Of a DNA stretch of 64,000 bases, positions 1 to 12,075 are shown one piece after another. The DNA is from Hofstenia miamia. Its lineage: Eukaryota; Xenacoelomorpha; Acoela. The notes beneath the pieces were generated by a model. That model did not search any database and was not told the origin of the DNA. It saw only the letters and a list, made by a program, of their open reading frames with translations. Made by a program: the position numbers and the translations under genes. The stretch covers positions 413,203 through 477,202 of the forward strand of contig SCFE01000070.1 in assembly GCA_004352715.1 (NCBI GenBank). Reading direction: 5' to 3'. Position 1 is the stretch's first letter. Each line of letters begins with the position of its first letter.

Positions 1-1386
1 ATATTGCAATAGTTATTATTTTGAAAATCGAATTTATTAATCTTCTAACCAGGGCGATACTCCTTAAATAATTAACAAGGAGGGCTCTAATCTTGATTAC
101 TGTATTTTGTATTATATATTTTGACCAAATTATATTTTCTGAAGAATAAAATGTATCATCTGAAACCGACTATAAATTGAACAAGTGCTGGGTCCCAATC
201 GAATTTAACAAGGTTGGCTGAGCCCTCCTGAGCACCCCTCATTACTCTTAATTTTTGACAAAAGTATTCTTTGCGAATCATTTTAAAAAAACTGATTTCA
301 GAGTTTCCTGCAAAACTAAGCACCACCAATGAATTTTTGTTAAGTTAACAAGACATATAGATGGTTAAAACATAGAATCTGTTCAATGGTGTATGGATTT
401 TTGGTTGAAATTAATCATGTCCTTAAATCTAGAGTAATTTTTGAAACTTTATTAACATTATTTCTGGTTAATATTTAAAATAAATTACATTACTTCCATA
501 ATCAGCTATTTTGAAGTGTGAAATTTTTTCAGGAAGTTAAATGCAAACTTATTATTGAGAAGAATTTGAACTTTGCATGCAATGAGCTGCAGATGAAAGC
601 CTAAAAATTCAAATGCCACCTCACTGCTTTTCAGGCAAAGCAGACAGAACTTTACCAACATTTAAGGAATGGTTCTTCTCCTACTAACAGAATCACAATG
701 TCCAGTGAGCTGGTCAGGAGAGTAGGTATATCTGAGTGAAGGAGACAACACTTTTCTGATTGGTCAAGGGAGGAGCCTTGACCCCTGTGTGCTGGTGGAT
801 TTTGACGGGGGTGTTGTAGTGAAGTCATTGTGTGTTGACTGATTAAACAAGCACTTTCTAGAGTGATTCATTAGTTTTGTGATATTTACGGGGGCAATTT
901 ATTTTGCATGTTTTATTTTACTTTTTTTATTGCATACATGCTTGTTTTTTGTTAATATACATGTACATGACAATGTTAGGTTACTAATCAGGGGTTTATA
1001 TCACATTTGTGATAATACATTGCTGACTAATGATTATTTTTCTTATTTGTAAAATACTGCATGCATTTCTAATGACTAGTTAATCTATGTACATAATTTA
1101 GTTCATTTTTTTGGGACTTTATACATTTCATGCAAATGTTACATTTTGATTTTCAAATAAAATGCTATTTCATTGTAAAAATTCTTTCATTTAATTTGTT
1201 TTTCACTAATAAATAAAATACAAAATGGAAAAAATATTTGCCATACTTAAACATTACAGGCATATGAAATATAGGCTTACATGATAAAGGCAATTTAAAT
1301 TTCTAAAAAATTATAGACATGATCATGATTCTATGAGTAGGATTTTTACATATACATGCTTTTCTTAATACACTATTCTTATATTA
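1..1386. repeat. Duplicated block A, copy 1
   Basis: Non-coding block of about 1.4 kb that recurs nearly base for base at 24525-25906 and, shortened, at 40521-41711. It contains a recognisable stretch near 690-860 (ctggtcaggagagtaggtat followed by a G-rich segment) that is conserved in all three copies. I see no open frame of note. The match to A' ends where this copy runs into a short (AT)n tract at about 1386. Its identity is unknown; it could be the end of a larger mobile element or simply part of the local tandem duplication. Confidence 0.8.
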
Positions 1387-2165
1387 TATATATATATATA
1401 AGTTACTTATGCAAATGCAACTAGACATTTTGCATCTATCTTAATAATAAATAAATTTTGCTGCACAATTTCATCATTGCACTTATTGTCATATATTCAT
1501 TTCCAACGTTTATAAATTGTTTTTTAGAAAACTATCTTTGCTTTAAAATTATTTTAATATATTTACCTCAATGAATACTCTGCATTCATTGAAAAATATA
1601 TGTAATTTTTAAATATTCAGTCAAATTTACTGTGAAATTTTAGAGAAATGTGCTAATATTACATTAGCATATACAATTTTATACCACGTACGATTTCCAA
1701 AATAATACACCATTGCATTAATAGAGGTGTGCTGTTCTATAAAATTTATTATTTTACAAAATTAATTTCATACATGCATACTATTTTGAGTGCACTTTCA
1801 TATTCTTTCTTTTGCATATCTGTTCAAAATAAATAATTTTTATGCAGTGCATTAGCTACTAAATCTAATATATTTCAGTAGAAAACTAGTTATTATTTTA
1901 GAGTCTCTGACGTTCCAATAATCATATTCCCGCATGAGCGAAGAATACGTTACACATCAGTGATATGAATTTCTCAATATGATATACATATATATGTAAT
2001 ATATATATATAATATATATATATACTGAAGAGCTTATATGCAGAGATATTTGAAATACAATGGAAATATTCCAATGTTTTTGGAAAAAATCCTGCATTAG
2101 TGAAGGTGTGCAGCCCCAAAACAAATTATATTTGAACAGATATAAGAAGAAACAGTCATCAAAAT
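1387..2165. other. AT-rich non-coding sequence before GPCR exon
   Basis: Very AT-rich sequence with short (AT)n runs near 1385-1400 and 1980-2025. No coding exon with membrane-segment character was seen, so a first exon for the GPCR at 2257 is not visible here. If that gene is intact, this stretch is intronic. Confidence 0.5.
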
Positions 2166-2256
2166 ATGAATTATGTGCTAAAATTTATCGAATTCGTTAC
2201 GATTGTGCTAATTCATTTAAAATGTTATTTTAAGAACTTCAGTAAATCGTTTTTAG

Positions 2257-2918
2257 GCATCTACATCAAGGATTACAACGATGCAATGTGTAAGCTAGTT
2301 TACACAATGCTGCGCCTGTTTTGGAGTGGGGCAGTTTGTCAAGTTATTCTTCTCACATATGAAAGGGTTGTTTGCATCATTGCTCCGATAATCTATAAAA
2401 AATACAGCAATCCTAGGCTCGTTTACAAGCTCTCCCTAATACTAGCCATATTAGTGTGCATAGTAGTATTCCCAAGAATGGTCTACTTCAAATTTGAGAA
2501 TGGAGTGTGTGCAACTCAAACGAACATGCCATTCTATCATTCCTATTCCATATTTATTGGCTTCATATTTGGTTCTGCTATGCCAATAATGTTTGTGCTT
2601 ATTGGAAATCTCATCATCAGTTTCAAATTGATTAAATGGTTAAAAACTCGGAAGAATCTTGGTACAGAAGCTCAAACAACATTTCTTCTGCTTGTCATCT
2701 CATTTTCATTTTTAGTCCTGCTGCTTGTCAACAACTTCTGTACTCTTCAAGGCATGAATGCAGACATAAGAACATCATTGGGGAAATCACAACGCAAACT
2801 GATGTACGCCACTGCAAGCGCTTGTGCACTCATTAATTGTACAGTAAATTTTTTTTATTATTTATTTTTTACGGAAACTTTTCGCCAAGCGCTGCTAAAA
2901 CTTATTTTTCACTGCTGA
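2257..2918 (+). CDS. Class A GPCR, last coding exon (TM3-TM7)
   Basis: The exon encodes about 219 residues of a rhodopsin-like seven-transmembrane receptor, from just before TM3 to the C-terminus. TM3 begins after a conserved Cys (AMCKLVYT) and ends in LLTYERVV, an E-R-V variant of the DRY motif. TM4 follows, then the loop-2 Cys (NGVCATQ), TM5, a short third loop, and TM6 (FLLLVISFSFLVLLL) without the usual CWxP. TM7 contains NCTVNFFYY, which aligns with NSxxNPxxY but has Phe in place of the Pro. A helix 8 (FTETFRQALLKL) closes the protein. The open frame extends back to an ATG at 2166, but those residues are not TM1-TM2. A splice acceptor (tttttag, ending 2256) gives a phase-1 exon start instead. 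That phase fits the TM1-TM2 exon at 42793-43042 exactly. Class A membership is firm; the ligand is unknown (short loops suggest a peptide or amine type). Confidence 0.85.
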
Positions 2919-3225
2919 AACCTCATTCAGATTTATATACAAAAATCACTTTGACTATTTTTGTCACGTACTTTCCTATTGTATATCAGCCGACATTTGT
3001 GCTATCATGACTAGAAAATGTGCATTTTAGTGAAAGATTTAGAAATATTTATGATTTTTTATTTTGTGTAGGTAATTGACTCCGTGAAATTTGTAGTGCA
3101 GTGAACCTCATTACGTCACTGGTAGTTTACTACAACAGTGTCCATTAGAGTAATTTGTGTCGTTTAAATCAACACGCATGTAAATGCGTGAGTGTATATA
3201 GCAACCAACACTGTACTGCTTTTTT

Positions 3226-3231
3226 AATAAA
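3226..3231 (+). promoter_or_regulatory. Candidate poly(A) signal for the GPCR
   Basis: Canonical AATAAA about 308 bases after the GPCR stop codon, followed by a T-rich segment. It is plausible as the 3' processing signal, but such hexamers are common by chance in AT-rich DNA. Confidence 0.35.
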
Positions 3232-3477
3232 TTGTTTCCTCTGAAAGAAGACATATATTTTCTCACTTTACTAACCATTTATTTTAGCTGTCATAATAGA
3301 TTGGTTTATTTTGTTACCACATCTTAAGAAATTTGATTCATTTTAATTGCACACCACTAAGCGGAGGAAAACTAATTTGATTTGGTTCAAAATAAGTGTT
3401 GTGCGATAATTCAATTTGCAAGTTCATTACATGCTTTACAACAAAATGAAATAGCGCCATTTAAACAAAAAGCCTTA

Positions 3478-4773
3478 GGGTGCATTCACACAGAAAGATT
3501 GTGCTTGCTAGAGCGAGCTTTTTCCGTTCACACAGAAAGCGAGCTTGCGCTAGCTTTAAATCTTGGGTATTCACACAGAGAGATTGCGATATTTTCTAGC
3601 AATGTATTAAAGCCAGGGTGTTCACACAGCGCGATTGTGCTTGCGATATTTTCTAGCAATGTATTAAAGCCAGGGTGTTCACACAGCGCGATTGTGCGAG
3701 CTTGGGCTTGCTAGAGATTTAAACAGTTGAGTTACTGAGAGAGCATTCACACAGAAAGATTTATCGCAATCCCAATTAAAGCCTAGCGCGAGCGATATTT
3801 TCTAACACATGTTTAAAGATAGTTCTATTCACACAGAAAGCGCGCGAGTGCGCGATTGTAAAAGATTGTAAATTTGATTTTAAACATGCTAAATATTTTT
3901 GACGATGACATCTCCCAATAATTTAAATTCATGCCAAAAATTTGTACGAAGTACGTATAATGTATTTAGTTTCAAATTATTATTTAATATTATCACAAAA
4001 ATGGTATTATTGAACATATTTGTAAAATAGGTTTTGTCCACAACACTTTTTATTTATAGCAGTTACTAGTTGAAGTATAGTAACTGCTATTAATAAAAAA
4101 TGTTTTGATTTCTATATTCTTAAAATTCTGCCTAAATTAGAAAAAGTTTTTTAATTCACCCGTAATTTAGAATTTCAAAAAATATAAATTGCATTAAGGT
4201 TTATCAAAATATTAAATAATTTAAGAAAAACAATAATTTTAATGAAGAATTTAATAGGCTGTCTAATCGCATAGATTCCATTGTATCAAATGATTTTCAG
4301 TTAGTTATTTACATAAAGATCAATTAAATTGTAATAATGTTTACATATTAAAAATTATCCACTTTGATTCGCTCAAATGCAATAAAATATAACAATGTGT
4401 AGAGAATATTATTGAATATTTTCCTAATAGCAATTAAAAGCTCGCGTTCTGTGTGAACACTCTCGTATTAATACATTGCTAGAAATCTATCGCAAGCGCA
4501 AGCTCGCTTTCTGTGTGAATTCAACTATCTTAAAACATGTGTTAAAAAATATAGCAAGCGCACGCCGTCTGTGTGAATTCAACTATCTTAAAACATGTGT
4601 TTAAATTACAAGCGCGATATCGCAATCTCTCTGTGTGAATACCCTCCTTTATTTCCTCTTGTTTAAATCTCAAGATTGGCTTTATCGCTCGCTTTCTGTG
4701 TGAATTCAACTATCTTAAAACATGTGTTAAAAATACAAGCGCTATATCGCAAGCTTTCTGTGTGAATGCACCC
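3478..4773. mobile_element. 1.3 kb foldback transposon, TTA target duplication (Harbinger-like, non-autonomous)
   Basis: The element starts GGGTGCATTCACACAGAAAG and ends with its reverse complement (CTTTCTGTGTGAATGCACCC). It is flanked on both sides by TTA (3475-3477 and 4774-4776). The left arm holds seven copies of TTCACACAG (3485, 3527, 3570, 3621, 3678, 3746, 3828). The right arm holds six copies of the complement CTGTGTGAA (4449, 4511, 4569, 4631, 4696, 4758). Spacing is about 40-80 bases. Arms of roughly 380 and 330 bases surround an AT-rich centre with no transposase. A 3-bp TWA target duplication is characteristic of PIF/Harbinger elements, so I infer a non-autonomous member. The 111-codon open frame across the left arm is a by-product of the sub-repeats. 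Confidence 0.85.
3621..3716 (+). repeat. Near-perfect direct duplication of about 57 bp inside the left arm
   Basis: The segment from gcgatattttctagcaatgt through ttcacacagcgcgattgtgc occurs twice back to back (centred on 3621 and 3678). It is a recent amplification of one sub-repeat of the foldback element. Confidence 0.7.
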
Positions 4774-4851
4774 TTAGTCAGCAATAAATCGTCATAGATG
4801 GTTTTATAGATTAATCGGTTTTGGTGTAAAACGCGTTTGAAGTAGACCATA

Positions 4852-4879
4852 GACTTCTAAATTATAGAATTTAGAAGTC
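4852..4879. repeat. Perfect short palindrome
   Basis: gacttctaaatt and its exact reverse complement aatttagaagtc are separated by atag. This small hairpin lies just outside the foldback element. It may be a remnant of another small insertion; no function is implied. Confidence 0.7.
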
Positions 4880-6004
4880 CATGCATAGACACTTTCAATT
4901 TTTCAATTGAAAAATCTACGTCAGGAATAAAATTTTTCAAAATTCTTTCAAGTTCTTTAAGAAATCAACAACATAATATGCAATAGTGAAATGTCAGGCA
5001 AAACCTTCCTGACAGGGATTCATCGTAGATGCTTTTCTGAATAGTGAAGAAACGTCAGAATTTATTATTTCATTGTCTCACTAATGTATTAACATAGCAA
5101 ATTTCATACGTGCGAAATTGAAAATAATATTTCTCAGATTATTAAATGAACCTACTTTCTTCCTATGTTGTGAATTTATATAAAGATGACTCCATAAATA
5201 ACAGAGGAATGTTCAAGGTGAACTATTACTCTGGCTAAATGCATATGTCAGTGTTGTAAGTCTTTGTACATGCATTATGATAATTATATGTGAACTGAAC
5301 GCGTCTTGGAGATATGAGTCTACCAACATTTTTTTAGTTGTTTAGTAATTATTTGATAAAAAAATTTCAAAAATTACAAACTACTGTCATAAAATACATG
5401 TTAAAGACCAATTTTGCAATATTTTGACAATTGTTAGAATGGTCTTTCATGTATTTAATTGATGACTTATGAACTAATATATGAGTAACAAAGTGCACTA
5501 TCGATTGATGTTCAATTGAAATTCAAAGTTTTATGGAAGTACTAAAAATCATTTTCCCTTTTGTAAATTTTGTTATTGCATTTGTAGTTTTTTATTACTT
5601 TAGCTTTATTTAATTGTTGTTACTTTCGTTTACTTTTATGCTTATATGTTTTATATTGTATCTATATTTTCTGATTATATATGCATAGTGCATGCGCATA
5701 TGTGTTCCGAACACCTCACTTAACAAAATTTTTGCAGAGTTGACCACCATAGTCCTCATTTTTTTGCAATTGGGTTAATTTTGGCATTGTGAATTCACAT
5801 TTCTCCTTAATTGTTATATATGAAATTTAGTTTTCATCCTACGACTCTGAAAAGAGGTCCTCTAAAAATATTTTAGTAAATATGCATGGTAAGTAAATTA
5901 TAACACGAAAATAGTATTCAGCATGAGAAACTTAACAAATTCGCAATTTTCTGTATGAATTTATTCAGAAAAATTTGAAATATTGGTCGTCGAAACTTAT
6001 ACAA

Positions 6005-6007
<3 letters not shown>

Positions 6008-6038
<31 letters not shown>
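6008..6038. repeat. (AT)n microsatellite
   Basis: About 15 uninterrupted AT dinucleotides. Confidence 0.95.
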
Positions 6039-6043
<5 letters not shown>

Positions 6044-6939
6044 CATACAGTGTTGACAAAAAGAGTATTTTTTGCAAAAAAAAACTTTTAAGACAATGTT
6101 TATTTGCTTATACTGAAAACGCATATAGCAGCAAGCATTGAATTATTATAAACATATCAACATTCATTGTTCATTGCATAAATGTAAACAAAACAAAAGT
6201 TTTGCTATTTTTTAGTAACGAATTACGAATATTTTACACAAATAATTTAATTTGATGCTAATCTAAAGTATTGAAATTCTATTACATATAGAATAGAATA
6301 GAATATTATTTCTTACTAACTGTAGTACATTGGCATAATTAAACACCTTAACAAAATCTGCTAATACTACACTTGCGTCAATAATAACATGAAGTACAAA
6401 AACAATAAAACAAAACACAACAACAAAAAACATGGATGAAGAACTTACAGTTTACCCAGTTTATTGCTAATTAGTTTAACTAATGATGCTTTATGAAAAA
6501 CTGAAATCATTTCCATGACGTAGAACCGATTTTAGGGATATGTTGTTTACGGAGGTATTTATTGATTTGGCTTTTAAATTTCCTGCGACTTTTGATTCGC
6601 TTTATTTCAATTATTATTTCATAGTTCAATTGTTGAGTTTAAAAATGAATTTGTAAGAAAGTGATATTTAAATTTTACTTTTTTGAATTTAGAAGTCCTC
6701 GAATATAACGAAAATTGTAATTTACTGTAAAGTGAACGCTGATTTGAAATATCCCAAAATTTTATTAATGAAAACTATCTAATGAAATGTGAAGCATCAA
6801 TCGTCATGATTAGAGAATGAACTTTTGCCGCTCCTATTTGAATAATTATCGTTATTAATGTTTTCTGCTCATTTAATTTGTGAGTCGATTTTATTTTTTA
6901 ATGAGAGGTTTATGTCATTAAATAAAACAGTACAGTATC

Positions 6940-6941
<2 letters not shown>

Positions 6942-6984
<43 letters not shown>
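6942..6984. repeat. (AT)n microsatellite
   Basis: About 21 AT dinucleotides; the longest AT tract in the window. Confidence 0.95.
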
Positions 6985-6986
<2 letters not shown>

Positions 6987-7874
6987 GACTTAATACTAGA
7001 GAGTTAACCAACATCGATTTCATTTTGAAAATTTCAAAATTTCCTACATGTGAAATAGTTTTAATTACCATTGCAATTTTGCTAATACTAAGCGTATGTG
7101 ACTTGAATAGTTCAATATATTAACGATTTTAAATGTGTTGAAAAAAATAAGAAAGTTGTGTAGCTTTTTGTTTCGTACAGTGATGCAGTGCAAAAAAAAT
7201 ACAAAATTTCCTTTTGCAAATATTTAAATTTTGCAAAATTGAATTTCTTTATAAATTTTTTGTTATTTTTTGCTAAAATATACCTAATTAGTAAACACCA
7301 AATAGAGTATAATCACAACCAATTAGAAAAGGCCGTGGTTATTCTACCTCAAATAAATTTCAAAAAACTTGTAAATTCAATGACGTTATTTGTCTACAAC
7401 GATGCCATAGATTTATAATATTTTGAAATTGAAAGGGAAATAAGCTTCTTAGAAGTGCTTTAATCTCACTTCCTGCTTATTGTACTGTTGGAGATCAATT
7501 TTTATTGAAAACACTTAGTAACTTTTCTGGAAATTTTGTTCTATTTTTTCGGTTTTGAATTCATTACATATTTTTTGAAATTTTAACTTATAAAATATTT
7601 ATTGAACACAACTTTATATGTGGTCATTTTGTCCAGAAGTAGTCAGAAATTTGGTAACATAGCAAATAATAGCATTTCAATGCTAAAAGCAGTTTGCTAA
7701 ATCCATTAAATTCAAATGGTTGGCCGACCTCCATTTCCCACAGATTAGGGCATCAGCATGCTGTTGCCTTCAACTTGTAAAATATTATGGGTAAATTGCT
7801 TTCCCTCTACAGCAGGCCACAGGTTCATTGATGTATTCAACTGCCGACTCTGTTAATACAATACATTTCCTTTT

Positions 7875-8505
7875 AAGATAAGATAAGATAAGATATTCTT
7901 TATTTAGATAATATTTTCAATTACAAAACTGGTTATTATCTGAATAGCGTCAAGAATGATAACAAATAACTATATTTACAAAAAAAAAAAATAGGACTAC
8001 AAAATCTGTTCTGTTCAGGCTATGGAAATTAATTGCGCGTTATTGTATAATCTTTATTGTAAAATTTGAATCCTAACCATGATTTACCCAAAATGAATTT
8101 TTCCTTCAACATAAATGCTTTTAATTTTCTTTTAAACGTAATTGCACTCTTAATCATTTTAATTTCACTTGGTAATCGATTCCAATTGCGAATTGCAACA
8201 TTAATAAAAGACTGTTGCTTGATTTTTTTACGAAATTTAATGCTAGTATAATGATTAGTTCTTATATTGCGCTTATGAAAAAAGTTTGGAAATGATATTG
8301 AATTATAAGGAGGTAATTGATTTGTTATTTTAAAAAACTTTATCAAAATATTAAAAATAAAGAGTTGATTTGGAAACAGCAAAGATGACAAAATGTAATT
8401 TCTTGTTTTGGAGCAGTTTTTCTGACAAACATTCAATGCCCATTTTAATTGTATTGTAAGTTTTTTTACTAATGATTCATTTAAGCTTGAAAAAAGTGTA
8501 TTTGC
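7875..8505 (-). mobile_element. 3' end of a non-LTR retrotransposon (LINE)
   Basis: On the minus strand an open frame runs from 8505 to a stop at 8029. It ends with a typical LINE reverse-transcriptase C-terminal region: KLTIQLKWALNVCQ, then FKITNQLPPY, then SFINVAIRNWNRLPSEIK and ITFKRKLKAFML. The 'SF..AI..WN.LP.E.K...S...FK..LK' pattern is known from CR1/L2/RTE-type elements. The element's 3' end is marked by a short tandem tail, AAGAT repeated four times on the plus strand at about 7877-7898. The N-terminal part (endonuclease and catalytic RT) is missing, because the fragment is cut off by the single 'n' at 8506 where block B begins. It is a dead 5'-truncated copy. A related 3' end lies near 53850. 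Confidence 0.75.
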
Positions 8506-8506
8506 N

Positions 8507-11222
8507 TGTTAGGGTTTTGGTTGTACTGCATTTCTTTTGAAACAAAAACAAACCTTTTTTTGCTATCACTGAAATTGCAAAAGATGAGTTTTGCACTGCG
8601 TTTAGGTTTCACTCACTGCACCCAATAGTTAGGGCTTCTTTATTCTTTATATTAGTTAGGGCTTTAGTTTTACATGAATCTTTCTTAAGATTATCTGTAT
8701 CAGGTTGGCCAAGTGTGGCCACCTTCTCTAACATGATCTGCTGTTTACTTCTAACTTATATTAGGATAGGGTATTATAGCAGGAGAATTTAGTTATTTAT
8801 ATGTAGCACCAAAAAATCGATGCTTTGAATTAAAACACTACATAGATAGGATTGCTCACTAACTTCATACCGATGTCACAATATATTGAAAAAAGACTAT
8901 AAAATTGCCTAACCATGGCATAAACTCTACTATGATTTGAAAATTTAATACATATTCAGTTTATCTCATCGAAATAGTACAATAATGTGAAAATCAATGT
9001 GTATAATTTAGTTTCAGTAAGTTACTAGTTATAAAAATGGGAAATTTAAAATACATGTGATTAAACAAGATATTCAACAAAGCAAAAATCAATGCATATA
9101 ATTTAGGTTCAGCAAATTGTTAGCTAAAAGACATTTAATCTAGTCAACAATTCTGCTTTTTGATGGAGTTTGACTACAATGAAATTGTGTAGCATAATCC
9201 CATGAAATGCATGAAATAGTAACAAAGAAAGAAGAAAGAAACAACAAAGTAAATCAATTAGCGACTGGTACTTGTTTAATTGGTAAATATACTTAATAAA
9301 ATTATATATAAATAGGAACAAAGTGCTGTAAATTGGATGAAATATTAACTCTTAGTAATTTATTTTATCTTCTTATGATGCGCAGCTAAGCATTTCTTGT
9401 GTGTAATGATCAAGGGCTGTTGTTAGAGATTATTATGAGATGTTAGCCTTGAGAATTGCATGCAATTAAGTTACAACTAGGCATAGGCATGCTTTATTCA
9501 TGCTTGGCTGGCTACTGTTCATTTGTATTACATATAGTAACAAGCTTGCAAAAGGCTGATATCCACTTTAGGTATGGTAATTAACTATTACTATTTTAGA
9601 TCCAAATTTTTTGACTTATTAGTGACTGATAAGTGACTGTATTAATTGTATATTGTTTTATATTGTTTATATGTACGTTAGGAACTGCCTTAGTTTATAT
9701 TTACCTTTTTATTAATGAGAGTTAAGTTGATTTGTGAGTGAGATTTATTACATAATGAGTAAGGCACGCATAACAAAACTCTTTCAGTGAGATTGAGCTG
9801 AGTTGCCAGCAGATGGAAGGATAGATATGGATAAATGGATGGGTTGAATTGTCGATGAACTGCGAACTGTCTTTGTAATATAGCTTTGGGCTGTGCCCAT
9901 CTCACTCACTCTTGTGATTACTTTCAATGGTGCTACCTAAACAGTAGTGGTGAATTGTTACACTAGCTTGTGGAATGTTAATTAAAGTTACATTTATAGT
10001 TGTATATCTAAGGATGAAAGGATTAATGCATGCAGAAATCAGCAAACACATCATGTTGAAACCTCCCAACAGTGTGATCATGACACTCTGTTAAAAATAC
10101 AACTCCCACAACTGATGTAGAGATGCAAACAATTCAACTGGAACCACAAATTGATTCGCTTGAGATCCTAAACACTCTCCAAAGGAACAAAAACATGGAA
10201 TTGGCCCTTAAGGAAAAGATCAGAATTCTTAAGGAAAAATTTGAAGAAATGGAATCAGAAAGGAGAGAAATGGTATTGGACCTTAAGTTGGATATGAGTA
10301 AAAGCCTGGACAAGCAATGAAATTTCTTCCAAAGACAAGTAGATACATGAACACAAAGATAAGCTGATGTGAACACACAAATTCTAGAGCAAAATGAGAG
10401 ATTGAAAGTAATGTACTCTAATTTGGAAACTGAAAACAAAGAGTTGCAGCAAGAAAAGGAAATGCAGAAACTAGAAATTGAGCATCTGAAAGATCAGATG
10501 AGACTAAATAAGTTAATGCAGGATGCTGATGAGGGCAAAGAAATGAAAAAACGGATGCAGACCCATGGGATGTTAATTACAGAAGAACCAGAGGTCCCAC
10601 TAACAGCACCCCAAAGAAGTGCACGAATAAAAACAAAGTTAAGTAGCCGAAGAGAACTTGACAAAGAAAACCTCAGCAAAGAGGACGAGAAAGAACTCAT
10701 AATTCAAGAAATCACAGATGAGGTTAGCAAATGTGTGAAAAAACAAGTAAAAATAGATACACCAAGGAAACCAACATTCGAGAGCTCAATAGTACCAGAA
10801 GTAAATATTGAAAAAACTACACCATGCAAAGCACAGATCAGAACATTTACAGGAAAAATTGATAACTATTCCCCACTTTCAAAGAGTGGTTGCAATTTTT
10901 CAAGCTGGCAATGAAAGATTGAAAAGTAAGTAAATATGCTGCAGCCATGAGACTACCACTATACTTATCTGGAGCTGCATATCAGCATTACTTAATTTTG
11001 GACACTGAAACTAAAAGTAATTACAAATTACTCACTGGAAATTTCATTGAGTATTACAGAAACGAAAGTTTCAAAAATCAGTATTGGTTGATTTTAAACA
11101 GCACAAAAATGAAGAAATTCAATGATATTTGAAACTATATGTCTCAAGTACAATGATTATTTACACTTAGTTCAAGAGGCGGACACTATTCAAAGTACAA
11201 CCTGTTTTTGCATATTACAAAA
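8507..11222. repeat. Duplicated block B, copy 1
   Basis: Block of about 2.7 kb that matches 26804-29691 at very high identity. It comprises about 1.6 kb of AT-rich leader and the gag part of a retrotransposon relic. The two copies differ by small indels. B' has about 175 extra bases at 27578-27752, and B has about 33 extra near 9300-9335. The coding-like segment at 10369-10914 translates identically in both copies, indicating recent duplication. Confidence 0.9.
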
Positions 11223-12075
11223 GGCCTGCCAGAGAAAGTGAAACAACAATTTGAAATAGAATTTGATGTTAATGAAAGCATGGAAAAAATGATAAGGAAA
11301 TCTGTGGACATTCAAGTCATGTTGGAAAACAGCTTGAGAATATACGTGAAAGCAACATGAAATAGACAAAGTCTGAGCACAACAAATTGGAGATGGAGAG
11401 AACAGGGTCAACAGAAATCACTGAAAGACAATGAAATGAAAAAAAGGAGAGAAAATAATAAAGATCAAAACAAAAGATGGGCAAATAAGGAAGCTGAAGG
11501 AGAAAAACGTTCGATGTTTTAACTGTGGTTTTAAAGGACACAGGAAAAACAAATGTAAAAAACAAATTAATATCATAGAAGATGGTAATGCCTACTACAA
11601 TGATGAGGACTTAATTGAATCTGGAAATGAGACAGTATTGGAAACTGAGGAGGAAGAAATGATTGAAGAGTCGGAAAACTATTAAGAGTGCAATCTCAAG
11701 AAAACCAAGCACCACGATAGATACTAATAGATATCAGAATAGTGAGCAAAATCACAGTTGGGATAAATGGAATGATGGTTAAAGCAACTATCAATACAGG
11801 TATGGTGAAATCAATAATAACAGATGAATACACAATAAAGCTAGAATTTGGTAGAAATGATTTAAATAAATCTCCGAATAGATTGATTAACACATCAGGC
11901 AAATACAAAGGAGACATTAGAAAAAGTGCAAATGCGAATTTCTAACAATACATTTGAACAATTGCTAATCATAAATTTTGTTTTGCAGAAAGATGATTGT
12001 TTATTATTAATGGCCTCATTATATTTAAGGATGGTTTTTCCCATTTTAAAGGATTCAAAGCTCTCTAAAAACTGA
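10123..12075 (+). pseudogene. gag-pro: Decayed Ty3/gypsy-like gag-protease region, copy 1
   Basis: The frame opens at an ATG (10123) with a Lys/Glu-rich coiled coil. It is broken by stops at 10318, 10348 and 10360, and resumes as coiled coil (ERLKVMYSNLETENKELQQE) to about 10870. It then shifts frame into a gag core (FKEWLQFFKLAMKD at 10878; AMRLPLYLSGAAYQHY from 10944; KGLPEKVKQQ near 11222). A CCHC zinc knuckle follows (C 11515, C 11524, H 11539, C 11554; pattern C-x2-C-x4-H-x4-C). Downstream, 11742-11945 resembles a retropepsin (KATINTGMVKSIIT), but the catalytic Asp of the D-T/S-G motif is Asn (codon 11793-11795). No reverse transcriptase or integrase follows. The domain order is that of LTR retrotransposons; no LTR pair was identified. 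It is a dead relic. Confidence 0.8.
11203..11222 (+). repeat. 20-bp direct repeat, left copy
   Basis: tgtttttgcatattacaaaa occurs here and again at 12472-12491, 1,269 bases apart. In the duplicate locus (B'/C'') only one copy remains and everything between is gone, so these repeats mark the endpoints of that deletion. Confidence 0.85.

Larger units (their letters stand above)
4777..7870. other. Long AT-rich intergenic region with (AT)n microsatellites
   Basis: About 3.1 kb without a supportable gene. It contains a perfect 12-bp inverted repeat with a 4-base loop at 4852-4879 and (AT)n tracts at about 6008-6038 and 6942-6984. Short open frames here are low-complexity and begin with non-ATG codons or lack protein character. 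Confidence 0.6.

Noticed and set aside
2166-2256. Extending the GPCR to the ATG at 2166
   Set aside because: The 30 residues gained do not form TM1-TM2, and a phase-matched splice acceptor at 2256 explains the exon start better.
3382-3714. 110-codon open frame with repeated AIFSSNVLKPGCSHSAIV
   Set aside because: It begins at a TTG and its repeats are those of the foldback element's left arm, so it is an artefact of sub-repeat amplification.
9690-9905. Minus-strand 71-codon frame conserved at 28159-28374
   Set aside because: It is conserved only because block B is duplicated; the differences do not spare codon meaning and no domain is recognisable.
10134-10439. Minus-strand 101-codon frame opposite gag
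   Set aside because: Shadow of the gag coiled-coil frame on the other strand.
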